From Elusimicrobiota bacterium (GTDB taxonomy: Bacteria; Elusimicrobiota; Elusimicrobia; UBA1565): a stretch of DNA of 48,070 nt. The first letter of the stretch is position 1, and the number at the start of each line of letters is the position of its first letter. Positions 16,267 to 24,007 of the stretch are shown one piece after another. A program made the position numbers and the translations under genes. The stretch lies in NCBI GenBank assembly GCA_003450735.1, contig DMEZ01000049.1:1-48070 (forward strand), in the 5' to 3' direction. The notes under the pieces are model-generated. The model saw only the letters and a program-made list of their open reading frames with translations. It was not told where the DNA came from and did not search any database.

Positions 16267-16508
16267 AGTGTCTGAACTGCCAGCAGGAGAACAAGGACGC
16301 CGCCAAGGTCTGCAAGCGCTGCGGCCGGGACCTCGCCATGCCGCCGGCCTGGTTCCCGGACTGGAAGTGGCACGCCCGCACGCTCGGCCTCATCTACGCC
16401 TGCGTGACGGTCCTCTATTTCGCCGTGGACTTCGCCCTGCGCCAGCTGCCCAAGCCCTACCACATCCGTAGGATCCCCGCGGAGATGACGCCCTGGCTCA
16501 AGCGCTGA
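16263..16508 (+). CDS. Small zinc-ribbon membrane protein
   Basis: The 81-residue protein opens with a zinc ribbon, CLNCQQENKDAAKVCKRCGRDL, with two C-x2-C pairs at 3/6 and 18/21. A tryptophan-rich linker (PAWFPDWKWHARTLG) and one hydrophobic segment (about 47-61, LIYACVTVLYFAVDFAL) follow, then a basic tail. It would sit in the inner membrane with the ribbon in the cytoplasm. It overlaps kdsA by ATGA and comes 11 nt before lptC. I know of no assigned function. A structural or regulatory role next to the Lpt components is a guess from position only. Confidence 0.8.
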   Translation: MKCLNCQQENKDAAKVCKRCGRDLAMPPAWFPDWKWHARTLGLIYACVTVLYFAVDFALRQLPKPYHIRRIPAEMTPWLKR

Positions 16509-16519
16509 CGGCTCCCCTA

Positions 16520-16999
16520 TTGGCCGCCCTGCTCCTAGCCGCGGCTTGCGCCGAGAAGGAGCCGCTGGCCCGCGAGGACACCGCGCAGACCCTGGAGGAC
16601 TTCTCCATGATGCAGAGCGTCTCGGGCCGCAAGGCCTGGGCGCTGAGCGCGCCGAAAGCCCACCTGATGTCGGCCGGCTCCGCCCTCCTCTCGAAGCCGA
16701 GGATCGAGCTCTACCGGAACGGGAAAGTGACCTCCACCGCCGAAGGCGATGAGGCCATCGTCCGGGAAGGCTCCCAGGACTTCATGCTGCGCGGCGGCGT
16801 GAAGATCTTCTCCCCCTCGGAGAAGGCGACGCTCACGACCGACCGCTTGCGCTACGTGGCGAAGACGTCCCGCTTCCAGACCGACTCCGAGGTGACCCTC
16901 GTGCGCCCCGGCGCCGTCCTGAAGGGCAAGGGCCTCGACGCGGACTCCTCGCTCTCCGAGATCCGCATCCGCCAGATGGAGACGAAGCTCTCGAGATGA
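16520..16999 (+). CDS. lptC: LptC-like LPS export protein
   Basis: LptC is a membrane-tethered periplasmic protein that takes LPS from the LptBFG transporter to LptA. This 159-residue protein starts at a TTG at 16520, with a short hydrophobic stretch ending in AAAC at residue 10, so it may be a lipoprotein. A longer leader from a rarer start codon just upstream (CTG 16505 or 16493) would look more like a normal signal. The mature part is the LptC/YrbK jellyroll type: EDFSMMQSVSGRKAWALSAP, then IELYRNGKVTSTAEGDEA and the beta repeats LRYVAKTSRFQTDSEVTL. The next gene begins by ATGA overlap. Identification rests on fold pattern and context. Confidence 0.8.
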   Translation: MAALLLAAACAEKEPLAREDTAQTLEDFSMMQSVSGRKAWALSAPKAHLMSAGSALLSKPRIELYRNGKVTSTAEGDEAIVREGSQDFMLRGGVKIFSPSEKATLTTDRLRYVAKTSRFQTDSEVTLVRPGAVLKGKGLDADSSLSEIRIRQMETKLSR

Positions 17000-17724
17000 C
17001 CTGCGCCGCGGCCCTCCTGCTCCTCCTCCTGGCCTGCCCGGTCTCCTCCGAGGAGAAAGGCTCTCTGGTCGGGACGACCGTCCGAAGCAAGGAGTACGTC
17101 ATCCGGAGGGCCCCCCGCAAGCAGGAGGAGTTCATCGGCGAGGTGTCCTACCGGCACGGCATCCGCTCGGTCAGCGCCGAGTGGGCGCTCTTCGATCACG
17201 ACGCGGAGTCCTGGAAGAGCCGCGGCCGCATACGGGCCGAGGACCGGCTCAAGGACGGCAGCGTCCTGGTCCTGACGGGCGAGGAGGCCTCCCACTCCCT
17301 CAAGACCGGCCTGGGCGAACTGCGGCCGATGGAAGGCGGCCGGGTGCTTTTGACCCGGACGGCCGGCGGGTTCGACGCCGGGCAGGCCAGCGCCCGCCGC
17401 CTCCGCTGGGACGAGAAGGCGGGGACCGTACGGCTTTTGGAAGACGTCCGGGTGGAGAGCGCCTTCGGGGACGCCTCCGCCCGCAGCGCGCTCTACCGCC
17501 GCTCCGACCGGAGCATGACCCTCACCGGCGGGCGCCCCTTCGCAGCCCCCCGCCAGCCCGGCTGGACGGCCGCCGTCCAGGCCGACGAGATCCGCGCCAC
17601 CGAGCAGCCCGAGGTGCTGAGCGCCTCGGGGACGGTGCGGGGCTGGCTGCATTTCGTCAAGGAGGCCGAGGCGTCCGACGACACCAGGAGCTTCTGGCGG
17701 TTCTGGAGGCCCAAGCGGCGATGA
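16996..17724 (+). CDS. lptA: LptA/OstA-like periplasmic protein
   Basis: LptA forms the periplasmic bridge that carries LPS to the outer membrane. This 242-residue protein has a signal peptide (about residues 1-18, TCAAALLLLLLACPVSS). A run of short beta-strand repeats of OstA type follows, such as KEYVIRRAP, EEFIGEVSYRHG, VLVLTGEEASHSLKTG, WDEKAGTVRLLEDVRVES and DEIRATEQPEVLSASGTV. It overlaps lptC and lptB by ATGA, which gives the usual lptC-lptA-lptB order. Sequence match to classic LptA is weak by eye and the protein is somewhat longer, so the symbol relies partly on context. Confidence 0.75.
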   Translation: MTCAAALLLLLLACPVSSEEKGSLVGTTVRSKEYVIRRAPRKQEEFIGEVSYRHGIRSVSAEWALFDHDAESWKSRGRIRAEDRLKDGSVLVLTGEEASHSLKTGLGELRPMEGGRVLLTRTAGGFDAGQASARRLRWDEKAGTVRLLEDVRVESAFGDASARSALYRRSDRSMTLTGGRPFAAPRQPGWTAAVQADEIRATEQPEVLSASGTVRGWLHFVKEAEASDDTRSFWRFWRPKRR

Positions 17725-18440
17725 GGCTCCAGGCCCACGACCTCGTGAAGAACTACGGCGACCGCCAGGTGGTCAAGGGCGTCTCGCTGGAGGTCCGCTC
17801 GGGGGAGATCGTCGGCCTGCTCGGCCCCAACGGAGCGGGCAAGACCACGACCTTCTACAGCGTCGTCGGCTTCATCCGCCCCGACGGGGGGGCCGTCCTC
17901 CTGGACGACACCGACGTCACCCAGCTGCCGATGTACCAGCGCGCCCGCAAGGGCCTGGGCTACCTCGCCCAGGAGCCCACGGTGTTCCGGGGCCTGAGCG
18001 TGGAGGAGAACCTGCGGGCGGTCCTCGAGCGCACCATCCCATCGAAGCTCGAGCAGATGCGCCAGGTCAAGGACCTCCTCGAGGAGTTCGGGCTCTGGAA
18101 GCTGCGCCACCAGCTCGCCTGGACGCTCTCGGGCGGCGAGAAGCGGCGCCTGGAGATCGCCCGCGCGATGATCCAGGATCCCAAGATCATCCTGCTCGAC
18201 GAGCCCTTCGTCGGCATCGACCCGATCACCGTGGGCGAGCTCAAGGGGATGATCTTCAAGCTCCGCGAACGCGGGATCGGCTTCCTCATCACCGACCACA
18301 ACGTCCGCGAGACCCTGCCCATCATCGACCGCGCCTACCTGATCTTCGACGGCAAGCTCCTGCTCGAAGGCACGTCCAAGGAGCTTTTGGCCGACGAGAA
18401 GGCCCGCGAGATCTACCTCGGCAGGGATTTCAAGATGTAG
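17721..18440 (+). CDS. lptB: LPS export ABC transporter ATPase LptB
   Basis: LptB powers extraction of LPS from the inner membrane with LptF and LptG. The 239-residue ATPase has Walker A GPNGAGKTT (35-43), Q-loop YLAQEP, signature LSGGE (136-140), Walker B ILLDE (157-161) and the switch His193 in TDHNVRET. The segments FVGIDPITVGEL and GLSVEENL are typical of LptB rather than of other ABC ATPases. It overlaps the previous gene by ATGA. The permease genes lptF and lptG are not in the window. Confidence 0.95.
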   Translation: MRLQAHDLVKNYGDRQVVKGVSLEVRSGEIVGLLGPNGAGKTTTFYSVVGFIRPDGGAVLLDDTDVTQLPMYQRARKGLGYLAQEPTVFRGLSVEENLRAVLERTIPSKLEQMRQVKDLLEEFGLWKLRHQLAWTLSGGEKRRLEIARAMIQDPKIILLDEPFVGIDPITVGELKGMIFKLRERGIGFLITDHNVRETLPIIDRAYLIFDGKLLLEGTSKELLADEKAREIYLGRDFKM

Positions 18441-18452
18441 CAGGAGCCCCCC

Positions 18453-19052
18453 ATGAGACCCCCCCTCGCCGTCCTTTGCCTGCTCTGCGCCCTGGCCGCC
18501 TGCGCCCACAAGGCCCCGCCCCGGGAGCGCCTCGTCGCGGCCGTCATGCCCTTCTCCTGCGCCGCCTCCGAGGCCGAGCACGCCGAGGAGGCCAAAGGCC
18601 TCGCCGACGCCCTGACCGTGGCGCTCGTCCGCTCCGGGCGTCTGCGCCTCGTCGAGCGCGACCGGGTGGACGCCCTCCTGAGCGAGGCCCGGTTCGACCT
18701 CTCCGGCGCCGTGGACAGCGCCAGGGCCGCGCAGATCGGCAAGCAGCTCGGCGCCGCCGCCGTCGTCCTCGGCTCGATCACCTCCGTGGCGCTCCGGGAG
18801 GAAGCCAGCTCGGGCGACTTCAGCGGGAAGTCCAAGCGCACCGTGGACGTCGAGATCCAGGCCCGCCTCGTGGACGTGCAGACCGGCGAGCTGCTCGCCG
18901 CCGGCCGCGCCACGGGGAGCGCCAAGAGCGTCGAGAAGCACGCCATCTCGGGCGACCCCGGCCAGCTGGCCGAGCCCCCGGCCCTGGTGCTCAAGGCCCT
19001 GCAGGGCCTGCCCGACAAGCTCGCCAAGGACCTGCTCAAGACCCTGCGCTGA
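18453..19052 (+). CDS. CsgG/LpoB-like lipoprotein
   Basis: The 199-residue protein has a lipoprotein signal peptide ending in LAAC (Cys17), so it should be lipid-anchored. It has a good ribosome site (AGGAG at 18442-18446, 6 nt before the ATG). The mature part matches the CsgG/HfaB and LpoB-type nucleotide-binding-like fold: VAAVMPFSC, ADALTVALVRSGRLRLVERDRVDALL, AAQIGKQLGAAAVVLGSI and VEIQARLVDVQTGELLA. Members act as outer-membrane curli secretion pores or as activators of peptidoglycan synthases. Length and lack of a long C-terminal insertion favour a small LpoB-like or unclassified member. It is the last gene of the LPS operon, 12 nt after lptB. Confidence 0.8.
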   Translation: MRPPLAVLCLLCALAACAHKAPPRERLVAAVMPFSCAASEAEHAEEAKGLADALTVALVRSGRLRLVERDRVDALLSEARFDLSGAVDSARAAQIGKQLGAAAVVLGSITSVALREEASSGDFSGKSKRTVDVEIQARLVDVQTGELLAAGRATGSAKSVEKHAISGDPGQLAEPPALVLKALQGLPDKLAKDLLKTLR

Positions 19053-19058
19053 AGCCAA

Positions 19059-19140
19059 GGGCCCGGCGCCCGCTGGGCCCTCTGCCTGACTCCCGCTGGG
19101 CCCAAGGGCACTGCCCCTGTCCCTCCCGGCCTGTTATATC
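19059..19140 (+). promoter_or_regulatory. Promoter of the MFS gene with three GGGCCC palindromes
   Basis: An extended -10 box TGTTATATC (19132-19140) lies 10 nt before the start codon at 19151. Upstream, GGGCCC occurs at 19059-19064, 19075-19080 and 19098-19103. The last two lie in a 12-bp direct repeat CCCGCTGGGCCC (19069-19080 and 19092-19103). The motifs begin 60 and 37 nt before the -10 hexamer (19135), the same geometry as at 31007-31098 and close to that at 29714-29781. This suggests binding sites for a common regulator. AGGGCCC/GGGCCCT (19058-19081) could also fold as a hairpin after the preceding operon, but no T-run follows. Confidence 0.55.
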
Positions 19141-19150
19141 CCTGGGTAGA

Positions 19151-21013
19151 ATGGCACGCGCGAGGCTCTCGCCGCTGGCTGCCGGGGTGCTCCTCCTGTT
19201 CGGGGAGTGCGCCCCTGCCTGGTCTCAGACCCTCCAGCACGCCGCTCTCCAGCCCGCCGCCCCCGCCGCCGCCCTCGGCCTGCCCGTCCGCCTCGACCTC
19301 TCCTCCAAGCTCATCGGGTTCCCTTCGGCAGGGCTGAACCTCTCGAACACGGCCCTGCCGACGCTGACCCTGCCGAGGACGCAGACCCGAGCCACCCTCA
19401 GCGTCTCGGCGAACACCCCCCTCGCGGCCCAGGCCGTCGCGGCCAGAGCAAGCGCGCTCCAGGCTCCAGCCGCCGCCCTCCGGCAGGATCAGGAGCCGCT
19501 CCCCGCCCGCCTGGAGACCCTCCAGGAGGGCATCGCCAAGGACGCGGAGACGCTCTCCCAGTCCGAGGGCGAATCGGCCGGCGCAGGCGCCGAGAAGAGC
19601 TTCGCGCGTTTGACGGGCGTGCGGACGATCCCCTCCGCCCCGGAGGTCGAGGGGCTCTCTCCCGCCGCCGCGCCCTCATCCCTTGCGCCGTCGAGCCTCC
19701 AGCCCGCCGCGCGGCCCCCTGCCAAGGGCGTCCCCTCGCCCGACGCCAGGCTCAAGCGCAACGCGCGCCTCGCCCTGACCGCCACGGGCGTCTTCAAGAT
19801 CGGCATGGAGGCGCTCAACATCGCCATGCCGCTTTTGGCTCTCACCTATTTCGGCAGCGCGGTCTGGATGGCCACGATGGCCGTGACCTGGGGCGCCTCG
19901 ATGACCATCGCAAGCCTCTTCGCGGGCGGCGCCATCGACCGCACGCCGGTCAACAAGGTCATTTCGATTGCCATGGGGATGCAGTTCCTATCCGTCGCGG
20001 CCATCATCGGCCTGCTGCTCTCGGGCGCGGCGAGCCCCTTCCTCATGCTCCCACTCCACGCCGTCTCGGGCCTCGCGATGGGCGTCATCACGACCGCCCG
20101 GGACTGCATCCCCGCGCGTCTCCTGGGGCGCGACCACGGCGCGCTGAGCAAGTTCAACTCGAAGACGCACATCATCTACGAGATCGCCGGCACCCTCGCC
20201 CCGCTCGCGGTGGGCCTCCTCATCGCCAAGATCGGCCTGGTGGCGGGCCTCTTCATCCATCCGCCGGCCTACCTGCTGGCGGCCTTCCTCTTCTGGAAGA
20301 TGGACCTGGGCGCGCCGCCGGCGGATCCGTCCATCGAAAAGAAGCCCTGGACTTGGGGCCGCCTGCTCGAGCCCTTCAAGAGGGTGGTCTCCGACGTCCG
20401 CCAGGGAGCCCGGGTGATGTCCAGCACGAAGGAGCTGCGCTGGCTGGGCTTCATGATCCTGGGACCGATGGTGGTGCACCGGGTCGTCGAGCAGATCATG
20501 GTGCCCGTCTTCACGAAGCTCATCCTGGGGAACCCTTCCAAGTCGGCCTTCATCGTGAGCGGCTCCAATTTCGGCGAGCTCCTCGGAGCGGCCCTCCTGC
20601 TCAGCACCCTGACCGCGGCGCAGAAGCAGAACCTGAAGCCCTCGCGCTACCGCTGGGTGCCCTGGATGGCGCTGGGCACCCTCGGGGTGTGGTCGCTCTC
20701 CATGCCGTGGGGGCTGGCCCTCGCGGTCCCCCTCTTCTTCCTCATGAGCCTGAGCTGGACGGCCAACGACATCAGCCTCACCTCCTATTTCCAGTCCCGC
20801 CTGCCCAAGGAATCCGCGGGCAAGACCGTGGGCTTCCTGATGGCGGCCGAACTCGGCCTCATCGGCATCTTCTCGTACCTGCTGGGCCTTCTCTTCGACT
20901 TCCTCCCCGTCGGCATCGGCATGCTGGCCGCGAACGCGGCCATGACCGTGCTGGCCTATTTCTTCTGGAAGGGCCAGAAGAAGCTGCGCGAGAACTCCCC
21001 GCCCAACCCCTGA
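19151..21013 (+). CDS. MFS transporter with signal peptide and exported N-terminal extension
   Basis: The 620-residue protein begins with a signal-like segment (LSPLAAGVLLLFGECAPAWSQ). A low-complexity Ala/Pro/Ser/Leu-rich stretch of about 180 residues follows (27-205), then a twelve-span major facilitator domain (from LALTATGVFKIGMEALNIAM to the C-terminus). GGAIDRTPVNK after the second span resembles the MFS loop 2-3 motif. Family MFS proteins are usually 380-450 residues and lack such an extension. If the signal is cut, the extension is periplasmic and the first MFS span would have to run opposite to the usual direction. If uncut, there are 13 spans. The substrate is unknown. It has its own promoter and ends 9 nt from a convergent gene. 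Confidence 0.85.
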   Translation: MARARLSPLAAGVLLLFGECAPAWSQTLQHAALQPAAPAAALGLPVRLDLSSKLIGFPSAGLNLSNTALPTLTLPRTQTRATLSVSANTPLAAQAVAARASALQAPAAALRQDQEPLPARLETLQEGIAKDAETLSQSEGESAGAGAEKSFARLTGVRTIPSAPEVEGLSPAAAPSSLAPSSLQPAARPPAKGVPSPDARLKRNARLALTATGVFKIGMEALNIAMPLLALTYFGSAVWMATMAVTWGASMTIASLFAGGAIDRTPVNKVISIAMGMQFLSVAAIIGLLLSGAASPFLMLPLHAVSGLAMGVITTARDCIPARLLGRDHGALSKFNSKTHIIYEIAGTLAPLAVGLLIAKIGLVAGLFIHPPAYLLAAFLFWKMDLGAPPADPSIEKKPWTWGRLLEPFKRVVSDVRQGARVMSSTKELRWLGFMILGPMVVHRVVEQIMVPVFTKLILGNPSKSAFIVSGSNFGELLGAALLLSTLTAAQKQNLKPSRYRWVPWMALGTLGVWSLSMPWGLALAVPLFFLMSLSWTANDISLTSYFQSRLPKESAGKTVGFLMAAELGLIGIFSYLLGLLFDFLPVGIGMLAANAAMTVLAYFFWKGQKKLRENSPPNP

Positions 21014-21022
21014 CGAGGGGAC

Positions 21023-21964
21023 CTACTTCTTGACCTTGGCCCAGTAGTCGCGGAAGTCCTTGGGGGGCGGCGCGGTGTAGGAGACGGCCTTCCCGGTGCC
21101 GGGGTGCGTGAAGCGGATGCGCCAGGCGTGCAGCATCATCCGGGGCGGCGGCTCATGGCCCAGCGCCCGGAGGACGGCCCTCGGCTGGAGCCCGAACCAC
21201 TCGGCGTCCCCCAAAACCGGGTGCCCGACGGCGGCCAGGTGCGCTCGGATCTGGTGGGTCCGGCCCGTCTTGGGCTCGGCGCTGACCAGACTCACGCCCC
21301 GCCCCGGGGAATACGCCCGGAAGAGGGTCTGCGCCTCCCGTCCCCACTGCGTGACCCGCACGCGCCGTACGCCCGAGATGCGCCCCACCGGCGCGTCCAC
21401 CGTAGTGGAAGCCATCTCGCCCAGCACGATGGCCCGATAGACCTTGTGCACCTCCCGTTCCCGGAAGGCGGCGTGGAGGGCGGCTTGCGCCGCCGGCGTC
21501 TTGGCCACCAGCAGGACGCCGCTGGTCTGCCGGTCCAGGCGGTGGACGAGCCCGCAGCGCTCGAGCCCCCTGGAGGTCTCCGGTCGCTGGGCGAGCAGGA
21601 GCCCGGCCAGGTTGGGCTCGTGCTCGGTGAGCGCCGCCTTCGGGGAGGCCACCCAGCTCTCGCCGAGCGGATGCATGAGCAGGCCCGCCGGCTTGTGCAG
21701 GACGAGCAGGTGGCGGTCCTCGTGGAGGATCCAGGGAGCGATGGGCTGTTCGCTCCAGGAAGACTCCGGCCAGGCCAGCTTCACGAGCTCGCCGGTCTGC
21801 AGGCGGTAATCCGGCTGGCGCCGGACGCCGTCGACGAGCACGCAGCCGCGCTCGATGAGCTCCTTGAGATAGCTCCGGCTGAAGCCCTCCACCTTGTCGG
21901 CGACGAAGCGGTCGAGGCGCAGGCCGCCCATCTCCACGAGCAGGATGTCCTCTTTGCGGGTCAT
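21023..21964 (-). CDS. RluA/RluD-family pseudouridine synthase
   Basis: This enzyme turns uridines in rRNA or tRNA into pseudouridine. The 313-residue protein has an N-terminal S4 RNA-binding domain (LRLDRFVADKVEGFSRSYLKELI, then VLVDG) and then the catalytic domain. GLVHRLDRQTSGVLL carries the catalytic aspartate, KVYRAIVLG follows, and PKTGRTHQIRAHLAAVGHPVLGD closes the core. Domain order and length fit RluD/RluC types; the target uridine cannot be read from the sequence. ATG 21964 overlaps the stop of lgt (ATGA). It is the last gene of the minus-strand housekeeping run and converges on the MFS gene. Confidence 0.92.
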   Translation of the reverse strand: MTRKEDILLVEMGGLRLDRFVADKVEGFSRSYLKELIERGCVLVDGVRRQPDYRLQTGELVKLAWPESSWSEQPIAPWILHEDRHLLVLHKPAGLLMHPLGESWVASPKAALTEHEPNLAGLLLAQRPETSRGLERCGLVHRLDRQTSGVLLVAKTPAAQAALHAAFREREVHKVYRAIVLGEMASTTVDAPVGRISGVRRVRVTQWGREAQTLFRAYSPGRGVSLVSAEPKTGRTHQIRAHLAAVGHPVLGDAEWFGLQPRAVLRALGHEPPPRMMLHAWRIRFTHPGTGKAVSYTAPPPKDFRDYWAKVKK

Positions 21965-22740
21965 CGGGCCCTCCAGCCTCTCTTCGCCAGGATCGCCGAG
22001 GCGGCGAGCAGGCAGGCGAGGGCGACCCACTGCGACACCGACATTCCGAGGAGGAAGCCGCCGCGCGGATCCCCCCGATAGAGCTCGGTGAGGAAGCGCA
22101 GGACGGCGTAGCCCCCCATGTAGGCGAGAGCGGCCGTCCCCGGGCGCAGTTCCTTGCGCTCGATGCGCGGGAGCAGGCGCGAAACGCCCCACGCGAGGGC
22201 CAGGTCGCCCGCCGACTCGTAGAGCTGGACGGGGTGCAGGGGCACTCCCCGCAGGCCGCCCGAGACCAGGCACTCCGGATGGGTGAAGCTCACGGCCCAG
22301 GGCAGGGCCGAGGGAGCCCCCGAGCAGCAGCCCGCCATGAAGCACCCCAGCCGCCCCACCGCGTGCCCGAGCGGCAAAGCCACGCCGAAGTAGTCCGCCA
22401 TGTCCAGGTACGGCCGTCCCAGCTGGCGGGCGGCCGGGATGCCCGCGAGCGCCGCCCCCAGGAAGCCTCCGTAGAAGACGAAGCCGTAGCGGAAATCGCG
22501 GATGAGCCTCAGCTCGCCCGAGACGACGGCCCGCCACTCGACCGCCCAGTACATCAGCTTGCCGCCGAGGATGGCCCCGAAGAACAGCCAGTAGACGAGC
22601 GTCCAGAAGCGGGACTCGTCGACGCCCAGCTGCTTGCGCTTCGAGTTGAGGTAGAGGATGCCCGCGAGATAGCCCGCCGCCACCAGGACGCCGTAGGTCG
22701 CCAGGTGGAAAGGGCCGAGCTGGATCAGCGTGGGGAACAT
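21961..22740 (-). CDS. lgt: Prolipoprotein diacylglyceryl transferase
   Basis: Lgt adds diacylglycerol to the lipobox cysteine of prolipoproteins in the inner membrane. The 259-residue protein has seven or so spans. Signature segments are FYGGFLGAALAG, then HAVGRLGCFMAGCCSGAP, the Lgt signature region with the variant Cys-rich GCFMAGCC form, HPVQLYES and MGGYAVLRFLTELYRGD. All expected family features are seen. The first 16 nt overlap the upstream HAD phosphatase gene, and the stop overlaps the pseudouridine synthase start. Its presence fits the lipoproteins encoded at 16520 and 18453. Confidence 0.94.
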   Translation of the reverse strand: MFPTLIQLGPFHLATYGVLVAAGYLAGILYLNSKRKQLGVDESRFWTLVYWLFFGAILGGKLMYWAVEWRAVVSGELRLIRDFRYGFVFYGGFLGAALAGIPAARQLGRPYLDMADYFGVALPLGHAVGRLGCFMAGCCSGAPSALPWAVSFTHPECLVSGGLRGVPLHPVQLYESAGDLALAWGVSRLLPRIERKELRPGTAALAYMGGYAVLRFLTELYRGDPRGGFLLGMSVSQWVALACLLAASAILAKRGWRAR

Positions 22741-23366
22741 GAGAGGGCCTTGCGGGGCGCGGCGAAGGTGTCCAGGGGTCTCGCCGGGACCCCGCGGGAG
22801 CGGCAGCGCCGCAGGAGATGCCCCCGGGCGAAGGCCAGGTCCGCGGCCTGGGCGGCGGGCAGATCGCTCGTCCCGTCCCCGGCGAAAAGGACACGGCGGC
22901 CCCGGCGCCGGTGGTGCAGCACGCGGGAGCGCTTGAACTCGGCCAGGGTCGCACCCCGCAGGTAGCGGTAGTCGAGGCGGAGCCCGGCCGTCGCCCGGGT
23001 CGCCTTCGCGCGGAAGCGCTTGAGGCCCGGGAAGCCCCAGCGCCTGAGCAGCGGATCGAGATAGAGGTCGATGCCGCCGCTGACGACCTCGACGGGGATG
23101 CCTGTCTCCAGACACCAGCGCAGGAAGCCCACGGCTCCCGGCCGGGGCTTGGCCCTCTTGAGGATGAAATCCCGCAGGTCCTTGAGGGGGCCGCGCACGA
23201 GCCTGAATTTCTCCCGCATCCAGCGCTCGGTGCTCACGCCAGGATGATAGGAGGAGAGCACCTCTTTCTCCGAGAGGCCGCCGAACTCGAGCAGGAGCGC
23301 GTCCGACAGGTCGGAGACGGTCAGCGTCCCGTCGAAGTCCAGCAAAACGGCCCAGGGGCGCCGCAT
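22725..23366 (-). CDS. HAD-superfamily phosphatase (MtnX/SerB-like)
   Basis: The 213-residue protein has the HAD nucleophile motif LLDFDGTLT (acid two residues on), VEVVSGGIDLYL as motif 2 region and FAGDGTSDLPAAQAADLAFARG as motif 4. The cap between residues 20 and 85 is helical, as in subclass I phosphatases of the MtnX and phosphoserine phosphatase type. The start ATG 23366 overlaps the upstream stop as TGATG. The reading frame is open far upstream, but the HAD motif sits right at this ATG. The substrate is uncertain; candidates are a methionine-salvage phosphate, phosphoserine or a sugar phosphate. Confidence 0.85.
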   Translation of the reverse strand: MRRPWAVLLDFDGTLTVSDLSDALLLEFGGLSEKEVLSSYHPGVSTERWMREKFRLVRGPLKDLRDFILKRAKPRPGAVGFLRWCLETGIPVEVVSGGIDLYLDPLLRRWGFPGLKRFRAKATRATAGLRLDYRYLRGATLAEFKRSRVLHHRRRGRRVLFAGDGTSDLPAAQAADLAFARGHLLRRCRSRGVPARPLDTFAAPRKALSCSPR

Positions 23367-24007
23367 CAGACTCCGGACTCCTCTAAAAAACGCTCCAAGG
23401 TCAGCCGGCCGGCGGCGGCGAGATAGGGGTTGGCGGCCTTCTCCTTCCCGAGCGGAGCGCTGGACTCGCCTCCATAGTTGTGGCCGGGGTAGACGACCAG
23501 GTCGTCGGGCAGTTCCAGCAGGCGCCGCAGGCTCCGGTAGAGGTCCGCCGGGTCGCCGCCCGGCAGGTCGACCCGGCCGCAGCAGCCGATGAAGAGGGTA
23601 TCGCCGGTGAGCAGGCAGCCCGGCGCCTGCACGCACTGCGAGCCCCGCGTGTGCCCCGGGGTGTGCAGCAGGCGCGCCTCGACCGAGCCCAGGCGCAGCG
23701 CCTCGCCGTCGGAGGTCTCGTGGAGCTGCTTCCCGGCGCCCTTGACGTAGGGGGCGTCTTCCCGATGGACGAGGACGGGCACGGCGGCGCGCGCCAGGAT
23801 CTCCGGCACCCCCTCGGAGTGGTCGAAGTGGTGATGGGTGAGGATGACCGCGCGCAAAGAAAGGCCCGCCTCCTCGACGGCCCGGAACACGGCCGGGACG
23901 TCCCAGGCGGGGTCCACCACGGCGCACTCCTTCGCCTGCGCGTCGCCGAGCAGGTAGATGAAGTTCTCCATGGGGCCCAGACGCAGCTGTTTGAGGAAGA
24001 CGCTCAT
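23366..24007 (-). CDS. MBL-fold metallohydrolase (glyoxalase II-like)
   Basis: The 213-residue protein carries the metallo-beta-lactamase motif THHHFDH (57-63), HTPGHTRGS as the third-histidine region, TGDTLFIGCCGRVDLPGGD and YPGHNYGG. These match the glyoxalase II and persulfide dioxygenase (ETHE1-like) group. The GD(T)L and GRxD segments are typical of that group, and the lack of the long glyoxalase II C-terminal helical domain makes a generic thioester hydrolase or persulfide dioxygenase possible. It is cytosolic, with no signal peptide. It overlaps ftsB by ATGA. Confidence 0.9.
   Translation of the reverse strand: MSVFLKQLRLGPMENFIYLLGDAQAKECAVVDPAWDVPAVFRAVEEAGLSLRAVILTHHHFDHSEGVPEILARAAVPVLVHREDAPYVKGAGKQLHETSDGEALRLGSVEARLLHTPGHTRGSQCVQAPGCLLTGDTLFIGCCGRVDLPGGDPADLYRSLRRLLELPDDLVVYPGHNYGGESSAPLGKEKAANPYLAAAGRLTLERFLEESGV

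Noticed and set aside
19058..19081. AGGGCCC/GGGCCCT hairpin as an intrinsic terminator
   Set aside because: No T-run follows, and the same bases belong to a motif with spacing conserved to the -10 box, so a regulatory site explains it better.
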